From: Deltaproteobacteria bacterium
GTDB lineage: Bacteria; Desulfobacterota; Binatia; Binatales; Binataceae
Assembly: GCA_021780585.1 (NCBI GenBank)
Contig: JAJXYM010000034.1
Coordinates: 1 to 10,820, forward strand
Length of the DNA stretch: 10,820 nt
Direction: 5' to 3'
The notes under the pieces were generated by a model that did no database searches, was not told where the DNA came from, and was given only the letters and a program-made list of their open reading frames with translations. Numbering within the stretch: position 1 is the stretch's first letter; each line of letters begins with the position of its first letter. This document shows positions 1 through 7,994 of the stretch, piece by piece. The translations under genes and the position numbers were made by a program.

Positions 1-297
1 TATCTTTATGACATGACTGCCAAACTATGGGCCACGCTGCTCAGGGGCGACAATCCCGACCGCAAGTTAGGCGCGCGATGGAGTCTGGCGATGGCGAACG
101 CGTTCGGCGCCGCGACCGAAGCGACGCATCTGGCCTACAAAGCGCGCGGCGGCTCCGCCGTGTACACCGGCGGAAGGCTGGACCGCTGCCTGCGCGACGT
201 GTTGACGATCAATCAGCATGTCGTCATTTCGCTCAAAATTTACGAGATGGCCGGCCGAACGCTGCTGGGGCTTGAGCCGATGAGCTGGGTTTTCTGA
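1..297 (+). CDS. Acyl-CoA dehydrogenase-family protein, C-terminal end (5' partial)
   Basis: The frame is open from base 1 to the TGA at 295-297, so the gene begins upstream of the window; the ATG at 13 is probably internal. The visible 98 residues resemble the C-terminal helical domain of acyl-CoA dehydrogenases and related flavin monooxygenases (type 2 C-terminal domain). They show alternating alanine-rich helices, then an 'aykarGGSAVY' segment, then 'LDRCLRDVLTINQH' followed by 'GRTLLGLEP', the pattern in which this family packs its R-x-x-RD and QH residues near the flavin. Members oxidise acyl-CoA thioesters or hydroxylate aromatic substrates; the substrate cannot be told from this fragment because the FAD and acyl-CoA binding parts lie outside. 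It ends 39 bases before uvrB. No terminator is visible in that gap, so transcription could continue into uvrB. Recognition is by motif pattern only. Confidence 0.72.
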   Translation, partial: YLYDMTAKLWATLLRGDNPDRKLGARWSLAMANAFGAATEATHLAYKARGGSAVYTGGRLDRCLRDVLTINQHVVISLKIYEMAGRTLLGLEPMSWVF

Positions 298-336
298 CGG
301 GCCGCTTCGTCGCGGCGGGCGGCGGCGCCTGATACG

Positions 337-2598
<2,262 letters not shown>

Positions 2599-2686
2599 GC
2601 GGCGCCGCACACCGTGGCGGTCGCGTGCGCGGCGCGTGGCTGTCGATAACCGAAGCGTTCCGAGGCGGCCGATTTGCGGCGCTTGA

Positions 2687-2715
2687 TTGACGCCGCGCGC
2701 GGCCGAACGTATTCT
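2687..2715 (+). promoter_or_regulatory. Sigma70-like promoter of the pyr operon
   Basis: TTGACG at 2687-2692 and TATTCT at 2710-2715 are separated by 17 bases, the optimal spacing for a housekeeping sigma factor. Each hexamer differs from the consensus at one or two positions. With the -10 box ending at -7, the predicted transcription start is about G2722, which is the first base of the PyrR-loop hairpin. The site lies in the non-coding gap after uvrB and in front of pyrR. I infer that it drives the whole pyr operon. The position fits the RNA structures downstream, which raises confidence above that for a lone pair of hexamers in GC-rich DNA. Confidence 0.65.
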
Positions 2716-2721
2716 GAAAAA

Positions 2722-2754
2722 GCCTTTAAATCGCTCCCGCGAGAGCGAAAAGGT
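2722..2754 (+). promoter_or_regulatory. PyrR-binding RNA loop (anti-antiterminator)
   Basis: The RNA folds into a hairpin with the layout of the PyrR-binding loop of Bacillus-type pyr leaders. A lower stem pairs 2722-2727 with 2749-2754 (one G-U), three purines (AAA, 2728-2730) bulge on the 5' side, an upper stem pairs 2731-2736 with 2743-2748, and the terminal hexaloop is CCGCGA (2737-2742). The known PyrR consensus is ARUCCNGNGAGGYU, whose loop is CNGNGA. This site reads GCUCCCGCGAGAGC, matching the UCCNGNGAG core. The outer differences (G-C and C-G for A-U and R-Y, U-A for U-G) keep the pairing. In known systems PyrR with UMP binds this loop and favours termination. The adjacent pyrR gene and downstream terminator make the call strong, although the family is best known from Firmicutes. 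Confidence 0.82.
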
Positions 2755-2800
2755 GACGACAATGACCCGAGTGACCTTTAGCGCCGGCGCAATCTCGCGG
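2737..2800 (+). promoter_or_regulatory. Antiterminator pairing competing with PyrR loop and terminator
   Basis: Bases 2737-2747, the loop and 3' arm of the PyrR hairpin, are complementary to 2788-2800. The first eight pairs are exact (2737-2744 with 2793-2800), then AA 2791-2792 bulges, then three more G-C pairs form. Nested inside, 2749-2757 pairs with 2771-2779 with a single G-G mismatch. This long hairpin would use up the PyrR-loop hexaloop and upper stem, take the top base pair of the terminator (2788 and 2800), and hold its 5' arm in an internal loop. It therefore cannot coexist with either structure. This is the switching logic expected of PyrR attenuation: without PyrR-UMP the antiterminator forms and the operon is read; with it, the terminator forms. 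Found by eye; folding energies were not computed. Confidence 0.6.
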
Positions 2801-2884
2801 CCGGCGTTTTTTTCGCCCCAGACCAAATTTCGCGCCGCTCAGGCCGGTGCGCGCATGAACCGCCGGGGAGGCGTCCGCCGATGA
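2762..2884 (+). CDS. Possible 40-codon leader peptide in the pyr leader
   Basis: An open frame begins with ATG 2762 and encodes 40 residues starting MTRVTFSAGAIS and ending RRGGVRR. It is preceded by AAAAGGTG (2748-2755) with a 6-base spacer, a reasonable ribosome-binding site. The frame runs straight through the terminator hairpin, and its TGA (2882-2884) overlaps the pyrR ATG as ATGA, so a ribosome leaving it could re-initiate at pyrR. Its Shine-Dalgarno lies inside the lower stem of the PyrR loop, so PyrR binding would hide it. The peptide has no recognisable domain and is basic. It could be a real attenuation leader comparable in concept to E. coli pyrL, or an accidental frame in GC-rich DNA. 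The evidence is placement only. Confidence 0.35.
   Translation: MTRVTFSAGAISRPAFFSPQTKFRAAQAGARMNRRGGVRR
2782..2813 (+). terminator. Intrinsic terminator (attenuator) ahead of pyrR
   Basis: A seven-base-pair GC stem (CGCCGGC 2782-2788 with GCCGGCG 2800-2806), extendable by G-U and A-U at its foot, encloses an 11-base loop and is followed directly by seven Ts (2807-2813). The hairpin lies about 60 bases after the predicted transcript start and about 68 bases before the pyrR ATG. It therefore cannot be simply the uvrB terminator: a promoter lies between the two. It is best read as the regulated terminator of the pyr leader. In the competing antiterminator, bases 2788 and 2793-2800 are sequestered. 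Confidence 0.85.
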
Positions 2885-3435
2885 GCGGCGAAGCCAAACC
2901 GATTCCCGCGCTGGACGCCGCCGCGATCGAACGTTGCGTGAAGCGCGTGGCGCGGGAAATCGCGGAGTATCGGCACGGCGCGGGCGGTAAGCTCGCGCTG
3001 ATCGGGATCGTGAGGCGCGGCGCGAGCCTGGCGGAGCGAATCGCCGCGGCCTTGCGGGCGGATGGAATCTTGGAACTGGATGTCGGCACGCTCGACATTT
3101 CGTCGTATCGCGACGACAGCCGCGGCGCGCCCGGCGATCCGCAACTGCTCGGCCGCAATATCCCGTTCCCGATCGATGGGCGGCGGGTCGTGCTGATCGA
3201 CGACGTGCTCTATACCGGACGCACCGTCCGCGCGGCGCTGACCGCGCTCGCGGATCTCGGCCGGCCGGAATCGATTCAGCTCGCGGTCCTGATCGATCGG
3301 GGCCAGCATGAGTTGCCGGTGCGCGCCGATTTCGTCGGCAGGAATATCGCCGCGCCCGCCGACCAGCGCGTCCATGTGCGGCTCAGGGAGATCGACGGCC
3401 TCGACGCCGTCGTGATCGGCGGGCCGAAGGCGTAG
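2881..3435 (+). CDS. pyrR: PyrR: pyr operon RNA-binding regulator / uracil phosphoribosyltransferase
   Basis: The 184-residue product has the length and motifs of PyrR, a cytosolic type I phosphoribosyltransferase fold that senses UMP/UTP against PRPP, binds pyr leader RNA and often converts uracil plus PRPP to UMP. Visible are GIVRRG (42-47), the family-typical LDISSYRDD (71-79), the PRPP loop VVLIDDVLYTGRT (103-115) and the C-terminal hallmark LIDRGQHELPVRADFVGRNI (137-156). All expected elements look intact, so both RNA binding and catalysis are plausible. The start is supported by GGGGAGG at 2865-2871, nine bases before ATG 2881. It is the first gene of the operon, directly behind a PyrR-type RNA loop and terminator, so autoregulation is likely. 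The pyrB fusion follows after 3 bases. A second, more divergent PyrR domain is encoded in that fusion. Confidence 0.95.
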   Translation: MSGEAKPIPALDAAAIERCVKRVAREIAEYRHGAGGKLALIGIVRRGASLAERIAAALRADGILELDVGTLDISSYRDDSRGAPGDPQLLGRNIPFPIDGRRVVLIDDVLYTGRTVRAALTALADLGRPESIQLAVLIDRGQHELPVRADFVGRNIAAPADQRVHVRLREIDGLDAVVIGGPKA

Positions 3436-3438
3436 CCG

Positions 3439-5388
3439 ATGGCGCGGATGCCGAAATTCGACGTGGTGTCGATCGAGGATCTGGCGATCGAGGAGATCGA
3501 GCGGATCTTCGCGTTGGCCGACGGCTTCGCCGACGCGCTGCGCGAAGGCCGGCCATGCGATCTTGCGGCCGGCCTGATCATGGCGACGCTGTTTTACGAA
3601 CCGTCGACGCGCACCCGGCTCAGCTTCGAATCCGCGATGCATCGGTTGGGCGGATCGGTGATCAGCTCGGCCGACATGCAGGCCAGTTCCGCCGCCAAGG
3701 GCGAGACGCTCGCCGACACCGCGCGGGTGGTCGCGGCCTACGCCGACCTGATCGTCGTGCGCCATCCGTATGACGGCGCGGCGCGGGTCGCGGCGGAATA
3801 CGCCGGCGTGCCGATTATCAACGCGGGCGACGGCAGCCGCGAGCATCCGACCCAGACGCTTTGCGACCTCTATATCCTCAGGCGCAAGAAGGGCCGCCTG
3901 CGCGGGCTGACGGTGGCGTTGTGCGGCGACCTCAAATTCGGCCGCACGGTGCATTCGCTGATTTACGCGCTGGCGCGTTTCGGCGCGAATATCGTGGCGG
4001 CTCCGTTCGGCGGGATGGACGTGCCGGATTATGTCCTCGAACGGCTCGCCGCCGAGCGCAACTATCGCATCTCGACCGTCACGGTGGACGAGTTGAAATC
4101 TCAGGCGGGCGGTCTCGACGCGCTCTATCTGACGCCCAGCGGGCCGCATCAGATGGCGCTCTTCACCGGCGAGAATCCCCTCGACAAGCTGCCCAGCGCG
4201 CGGCCGCCGACGGCGCTCGACGCCTTCTATGTGACGCGATTGCAGCGCGAACGATTGGCCGAAAAGGATCGCGACGGCGGCGCCTACGTTCATTTCGATG
4301 CGCGCGCGCTGCGCACCAGCCGCGCGCAGCAGGCCGTCGTGATGCATCCGTTGCCGCGCACCGACGAGCTCGCCTACGAGCTCGATTCCGATCCGCGCGC
4401 GGTCTATTTCGAACAGGCCGCGGCCGGCGTGCCGGTGCGGATGGCGCTGATCGCGTGGCTGCTCGAACGCGGCCAGCGCGCGATCGCGCCGCTCACGGCC
4501 GGCGAGCCGCCAATCCGGTTCAAGGCCGAACCGACGCCGCGATGCGCCAATCCGGCCTGTATTACGCGCCATGAAAGCGCCTATCTGCGGCCGCGCTTCC
4601 GGCTGGCGCGATCGGCGAACCGCGCGTTGCTGGCGCTGCGCTGCGACTATTGCGAACGGGAACTGCGGATCGAATTCGTCGGCCACGCCAAATCGCATCG
4701 CTACTACCGCTTCGACGAAAGCCTCTACGGCTACGTCCGCCAATGGATTGACGAAGGCTCGCTCGCGGTGTTCGAAACCGTCAAGCAGGCCGAGGAGGGC
4801 GGCTACGAGCCGTACCGGCGCGGCCCGCAGCGCGAGGTGATGAACGCGACGGAAATCGCGACGGCGTGCGTGGAGATCGCGGCGCAGATTATCGCCGACG
4901 TGGCCGATCCCACGGCGCTCGCGCTGGTTGGCGTGGTCTCGCGCGGGGCGATGCTGGCGATCCGTATGAGGGAGCTGATCGAGCGGCGCACCGGCGTCCG
5001 TCCGCCCTTTGCCGCGCTTGACGTTTACGGTGGCGACGCCGCAATCCATCCGATCGAACCGGCGGGCGGCTTCGATATCGATGGCCGCACGATCGTGCTG
5101 GTCGACGACGTGATCAATTCCGGATGGACCGTGCAGCGCGCCATGACCGCCTTGTGGCGCAACGGCCGGCCCGCCGCGGTCAAACTTGCCGTCCTGATCG
5201 ATCGCGGCCATCGCGCCCTGCCGATCCGGCCCAACTACGTCGGCAAGCGGATTCCGACCGCGCGCGGCGACCGCGTGCGCGTGCGGCTGACGGTTCCGGC
5301 GGGCGAGGGCGAGGCGCGCCGTCCGGTCGATCGCGTGGTGGTCTATTCGATGGTCGATTCGATGCGCGAGCCGGAGGCGGCGTCGTGA
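3439..5388 (+). CDS. pyrB: Aspartate carbamoyltransferase fused to PyrI-like zinc domain and PyrR-like domain
   Basis: This 649-residue protein should catalyse carbamoyl phosphate plus aspartate to N-carbamoyl-aspartate, the committed step of pyrimidine synthesis. The catalytic chain fills about residues 1-345, with the carbamoyl-phosphate loop FYEPSTRTR (52-60), SSAAKGETLADT with its lysine (83-94), HPTQTLCDLY (136-145), GDLKFGRTVHSL (163-174) and MHPLPRTDEL (302-311); all look functional. Next comes a zinc module, C369-x4-C374 ... C402-x2-C405, matching the C-terminal part of the regulatory chain PyrI. The PyrI nucleotide-binding domain is absent. An unassigned segment (416-467) leads to a PyrR-like domain (about 468-635) with PRPP loop VLVDDVINSGWTV (553-565). 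PyrB-PyrI fusions are known, for example from Thermotoga; I do not know of one carrying PyrR. The frame is uninterrupted. ATG 3439 has GAAGG eight bases upstream; ATG 3448 is an alternative. The stop overlaps the pyrC start. Confidence 0.93.
   Translation: MARMPKFDVVSIEDLAIEEIERIFALADGFADALREGRPCDLAAGLIMATLFYEPSTRTRLSFESAMHRLGGSVISSADMQASSAAKGETLADTARVVAAYADLIVVRHPYDGAARVAAEYAGVPIINAGDGSREHPTQTLCDLYILRRKKGRLRGLTVALCGDLKFGRTVHSLIYALARFGANIVAAPFGGMDVPDYVLERLAAERNYRISTVTVDELKSQAGGLDALYLTPSGPHQMALFTGENPLDKLPSARPPTALDAFYVTRLQRERLAEKDRDGGAYVHFDARALRTSRAQQAVVMHPLPRTDELAYELDSDPRAVYFEQAAAGVPVRMALIAWLLERGQRAIAPLTAGEPPIRFKAEPTPRCANPACITRHESAYLRPRFRLARSANRALLALRCDYCERELRIEFVGHAKSHRYYRFDESLYGYVRQWIDEGSLAVFETVKQAEEGGYEPYRRGPQREVMNATEIATACVEIAAQIIADVADPTALALVGVVSRGAMLAIRMRELIERRTGVRPPFAALDVYGGDAAIHPIEPAGGFDIDGRTIVLVDDVINSGWTVQRAMTALWRNGRPAAVKLAVLIDRGHRALPIRPNYVGKRIPTARGDRVRVRLTVPAGEGEARRPVDRVVVYSMVDSMREPEAAS
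4534..4683 (+). other. PyrI-type zinc-binding module within the fused PyrB
   Basis: Residues 366-415 of the fusion read RCANPACITRHES, a basic stretch, then ALRCDYCERELRIEF. This follows the E. coli PyrI zinc domain (C-x4-C, about two dozen residues, C-x2-C, with CISH and KCKYCEKE around the cysteines); here the middle spacing is 27 residues. In E. coli this domain is the glue between regulatory and catalytic chains, so a fused copy probably stabilises the catalytic assembly. Only about 20 residues separate it from the end of the catalytic chain, leaving no room for the roughly 100-residue allosteric domain of PyrI. Confidence 0.88.
4840..5349 (+). other. PyrR-like phosphoribosyltransferase domain at the C-terminus of the fused PyrB
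   Basis: Residues 468-637 of the fusion follow the PyrR plan from helix 1 (NATEIATACVEIAAQII) through VGVVSRG (497-503), LDV (527-529), the PRPP loop VLVDDVINSGWTV (553-565) and LIDRGHRALPIRPNYVGKRI (586-605), which is very close to the PyrR consensus. Differences from the stand-alone PyrR upstream are telling: the L-Y-T-G-R-T end of the loop is I-N-S-G-W-T, and the YRDD block is replaced by YGGDAAIH. PRPP or nucleotide binding is plausible; uracil phosphoribosyltransferase activity is doubtful. A role as nucleotide sensor for the fused enzyme is my inference. Confidence 0.85.
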
Positions 5389-6749
5389 GGGCTTTGCTGC
5401 TGCGCGGCGGGCGCGTGATCGATCCGGCCGGCGGAATCGACGGCGCCTTCGACCTGTTGGCGCGCGACGGCGAGATCGCGGCGATCGCGCCGTCGCGCGC
5501 GCTTCCCGCTCCCGACGACGCCGAGCTTATCGACTGCGCCGGGAGGTGGATTCTGCCGGGACTGATCGACCCGCATGTGCATCTGCGCGACCCCGGCTTT
5601 CCCGAGAAGGAGACGATCGCGTCGGGTCTGCGCGCGGCGGCGGCCGGCGGCTTCACGACCGTCGCCGCGATGGCGAATACGAATCCGGTCGACGACACGC
5701 CGGAAATCGCGCGCTACATGATCGAGCGGGCGCGCGCGGCCGGCGGCGCGCGGCTGATTCCCGTCTCCGCCGTGACGCGCGGCCTGGCCGGCCGCGAACT
5801 GGTCGATTTCGCCGCGATGGCCGCGGCGGGCGCGCGCCTGTTCTCCGACGACGGGATACCGATCGACGACGAAGCGATCCTGAGCGCAGCCTGCGAACGC
5901 GCCGCGAGCGTCGGCTTTGCGATTTCACTGCACGAGGAGGATCGCGCGCTGACCGGCCATGGATGCTGCCACGCGGGCGCGGTCGCGAAGCGGCTCGGCG
6001 TCGCCGGAATCCCGACGGCGGCCGAGGCCGCGCGGATTCGGCGCGATCTGGCGATCGCGGTCGGCTCCGGCGCGCCGGTCCATATCGCCCATATTTCGAC
6101 CGCCGAGGGCCTCGCCCTGGTGCGCGCGGCGCGGGCGCGCGGGGCCAATGTCACCTGCGAGGCGGCGCCGCATCACTTCACGCTCGACGTCGCCGCCTTC
6201 GCGCGATACGGGCCGAACGCCAAGATGGCGCCGCCGCTGCGCTCGGCCGACGATGTCGCGGCGATTCGTGCGGGGCTGGCCGACGGATCGATCGACATGA
6301 TCGCGACCGATCACGCGGCGCACGATCCCGGCTCCAAACGGATGGCGCGGTTCGGGGCGCTGTTTCCCGGCGATCGCGAGGCCGCTCCGCTCGCCGCCGC
6401 CGACGCGGAAGCTCTGGCCGGCGCCGCCAACGGCGTCGTCGGACTCGAGACGGCTCTCGGCCTGGCGCTCGAACTCGTGCATAATCGGACGATCGACGCG
6501 CCGCGGCTGGCCGCCCTGATGGCGGCGAATCCGGCGCGATTGCTTCGGCTCGAACGACAAGGCACGCTCATGCCGGGCGCGTTCGCCGATATCACCGTGA
6601 TCGATCCGGACGCGGAGTGGACCGTCGCGCCGGAGAATTTTTTATCAAAGAGCCGCAATACGCCGTTTGGCGGACGGCGGCTCAAGGGCGTCGCCGCGCT
6701 GACGATCGTCAACGGCCAGATCGTCAGTCGCGCGCATAGGGACCAGTGA
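5385..6749 (+). CDS. pyrC: Dihydroorotase, class I
   Basis: The product cyclises N-carbamoyl-aspartate to dihydroorotate, the third step of UMP synthesis, as a cytosolic zinc-dependent amidohydrolase. From GTG 5385 the protein has 454 residues, the normal class I length. Metal and catalytic positions are present: DPHVHLRDPG (62-71, H64 and H66), MANTNP (96-101), FSDDG (153-157, the aspartate that bridges or replaces the carboxylated lysine), SLHEED (181-186, H183), HIAHIST (233-239, H236) and ATDHAAH (307-313, catalytic D309). It is therefore an active-type enzyme, not an inactive pyrC' homologue. The GTG start is chosen because it overlaps the pyrB stop as GTGA, has GGAGG (5373-5377) seven bases upstream, and gives the typical N-terminus 'LLLRGGRVIDP'. 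The frame is open further upstream, but that stretch is pyrB read out of frame. It ends overlapping carA. Confidence 0.96.
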   Translation: MRALLLRGGRVIDPAGGIDGAFDLLARDGEIAAIAPSRALPAPDDAELIDCAGRWILPGLIDPHVHLRDPGFPEKETIASGLRAAAAGGFTTVAAMANTNPVDDTPEIARYMIERARAAGGARLIPVSAVTRGLAGRELVDFAAMAAAGARLFSDDGIPIDDEAILSAACERAASVGFAISLHEEDRALTGHGCCHAGAVAKRLGVAGIPTAAEAARIRRDLAIAVGSGAPVHIAHISTAEGLALVRAARARGANVTCEAAPHHFTLDVAAFARYGPNAKMAPPLRSADDVAAIRAGLADGSIDMIATDHAAHDPGSKRMARFGALFPGDREAAPLAAADAEALAGAANGVVGLETALGLALELVHNRTIDAPRLAALMAANPARLLRLERQGTLMPGAFADITVIDPDAEWTVAPENFLSKSRNTPFGGRRLKGVAALTIVNGQIVSRAHRDQ

Positions 6750-7936
6750 ACAACGACAGGGAAGCGATTCTGGCGCTCGCCGACGGCCGCATCTTTCGCG
6801 GACGCGCCTTTGGCGCGATCGGGGAAACCGCGGGCGAGGCCGTTTTCAACACCGCGATGACCGGCTATCAGGAAGTGCTCACCGATCCTTCCTACAAGGG
6901 CCAGATCGTGTGCATGACCTATCCGGAGATCGGTAACGTCGGCGTCAATCCCGAGGACGAGGAGTCGGCGCGGATTTTCGTCGAAGGCTTCGTCGTGCGC
7001 GAATATCTGGAACGGCCGTCGAACTGGCGCGCGCGCGGCGCGCTCGGCGAATATCTCGAGCAGGCCGGCGTGGTCGGTATCGAAGGCATCGACACGCGCG
7101 CCCTCGTGCGCCATCTGCGCACCGCCGGCGCGCAGATGGCGGTGATTTCGAGCGTCAATCTGAATCCCGACGAGTTGGTCGCGAAAGCCCAGGCCGCCCC
7201 CGGATTGGTCGGCCGCGATCTCGTCCAGGAAGTCACCTGCGCCGCCGCCTACGATTGGGAGATCGGCGATTGGGGCCTTGACGGCGGTTATCGCCGGCCG
7301 TCGCCGCGCGCACTGGCTGACGCGCCGAGCGTGGTGGCGATCGATTACGGCATCAAGCGCAATATCCTGCGCCGGCTGATCGCGGCGGGCTTCCGGGTCA
7401 CGGTCGCGCCAGCGCGGACCACCGCCGCGGAAATTCTCGCGCTCAATCCCGACGGCGTCTTCCTCTCCAACGGCCCGGCCGATCCCGCCGCCGTGCCCTA
7501 CGCGATCGAGGCTGTGCGCGGCCTGCTCGGCCATAAACCCGTCTTCGGCATCTGTCTGGGTCATCAGATACTTGGCCTCGCGCTCGGCGGACGCACCTAC
7601 AAGCTTGCGTTCGGCCATCACGGCGCGAACCATCCGGTGATGGATTTGCGCACGCGGCGGGTCGAAATCACCTCGCAGAACCACGGCTTCGCGGTCGATG
7701 CGGATTCGCTGCAAGGCAAGGCCGAACTGTCGCATCTGAATCTCAACGATCGCACGGTCGAGGGCCTGCGCGGCGTGGGCGCGCCGTTTTTCTCCGTGCA
7801 GTATCATCCGGAGGCGTCGCCTGGGCCGCACGATTCGGGTTATCTGTTCGCCCGCTTCCGCCGGCTGGTCGAGGAGTTTCCGCGCCACGGCGCCGAGGCG
7901 CTCGAACGGATCATTCACGCGGAGGGCGCCGTCTGA
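6746..7936 (+). CDS. carA: Carbamoyl-phosphate synthase small subunit (glutaminase)
   Basis: CarA hydrolyses glutamine and channels ammonia to CarB for carbamoyl phosphate synthesis, feeding pyrimidines here and arginine in most bacteria. The 396-residue protein begins with the N-terminal CarA domain (DGRIFRGRAFG, FNTAMTGYQEVLTDPSY at 34-50) and ends with a class I glutamine amidotransferase domain. The catalytic triad is visible: the nucleophile in FGICLGHQ (C270), then H354 and E356 in VQYHPEASPGP. GHHGANHPV (290-298) is also family-typical. Its GTG start (6746) overlaps the pyrC stop as GTGA. The site upstream, AGGGA (6738-6742), is close to the start, so translation probably depends on coupling from pyrC. 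The gap to carB is 58 bases with no terminator, so they should be co-transcribed. Confidence 0.97.
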   Translation: MNNDREAILALADGRIFRGRAFGAIGETAGEAVFNTAMTGYQEVLTDPSYKGQIVCMTYPEIGNVGVNPEDEESARIFVEGFVVREYLERPSNWRARGALGEYLEQAGVVGIEGIDTRALVRHLRTAGAQMAVISSVNLNPDELVAKAQAAPGLVGRDLVQEVTCAAAYDWEIGDWGLDGGYRRPSPRALADAPSVVAIDYGIKRNILRRLIAAGFRVTVAPARTTAAEILALNPDGVFLSNGPADPAAVPYAIEAVRGLLGHKPVFGICLGHQILGLALGGRTYKLAFGHHGANHPVMDLRTRRVEITSQNHGFAVDADSLQGKAELSHLNLNDRTVEGLRGVGAPFFSVQYHPEASPGPHDSGYLFARFRRLVEEFPRHGAEALERIIHAEGAV

Positions 7937-7994
7937 GGCCCCGCCGCCGCATCGCCGCAATGTCAAGAAACGAGCTTAACTGACGCGCTTTACC

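Noticed and set aside
298..336. Small inverted repeat in the gap before uvrB (CCGC-TTCGTC-GCGG)
   Set aside because: Only four pairs and no T-run; too weak for a terminator in DNA of this composition.
2687..2761. Longer leader frame starting at TTG 2687
   Set aside because: The TTG is the -35 box and lies before the predicted transcript start; only the part from ATG 2762 could be translated.
2722..2813. Leader hairpins as the uvrB transcription terminator only
   Set aside because: A promoter lies between uvrB and the hairpins and the first hairpin has PyrR-loop sequence features, so a regulatory attenuator is the better reading. Uptake of uvrB readthrough is still possible.
2839..5211. 790-residue minus-strand open frame opposite pyrR and pyrB
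   Set aside because: Shadow of two recognised + strand genes; crosses their boundary, no family resemblance, no start context.
5124..5384. Extended N-terminus for pyrC from ATG 5124
   Set aside because: This stretch is the PyrR-like domain of pyrB read in another frame. The GTG at 5385 has a good ribosome-binding site and gives the family N-terminus.
3439..5388. Fusion as a sequencing artefact joining pyrB and a second pyrR
   Set aside because: The frame is continuous with even codon use, the linker is non-trivial, and the order and tight spacing of the whole operon are coherent. It cannot be fully excluded without other genomes.
6311..7966. 551-residue minus-strand open frame opposite pyrC and carA
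   Set aside because: Shadow frame over two well-identified enzymes; no recognisable domain.
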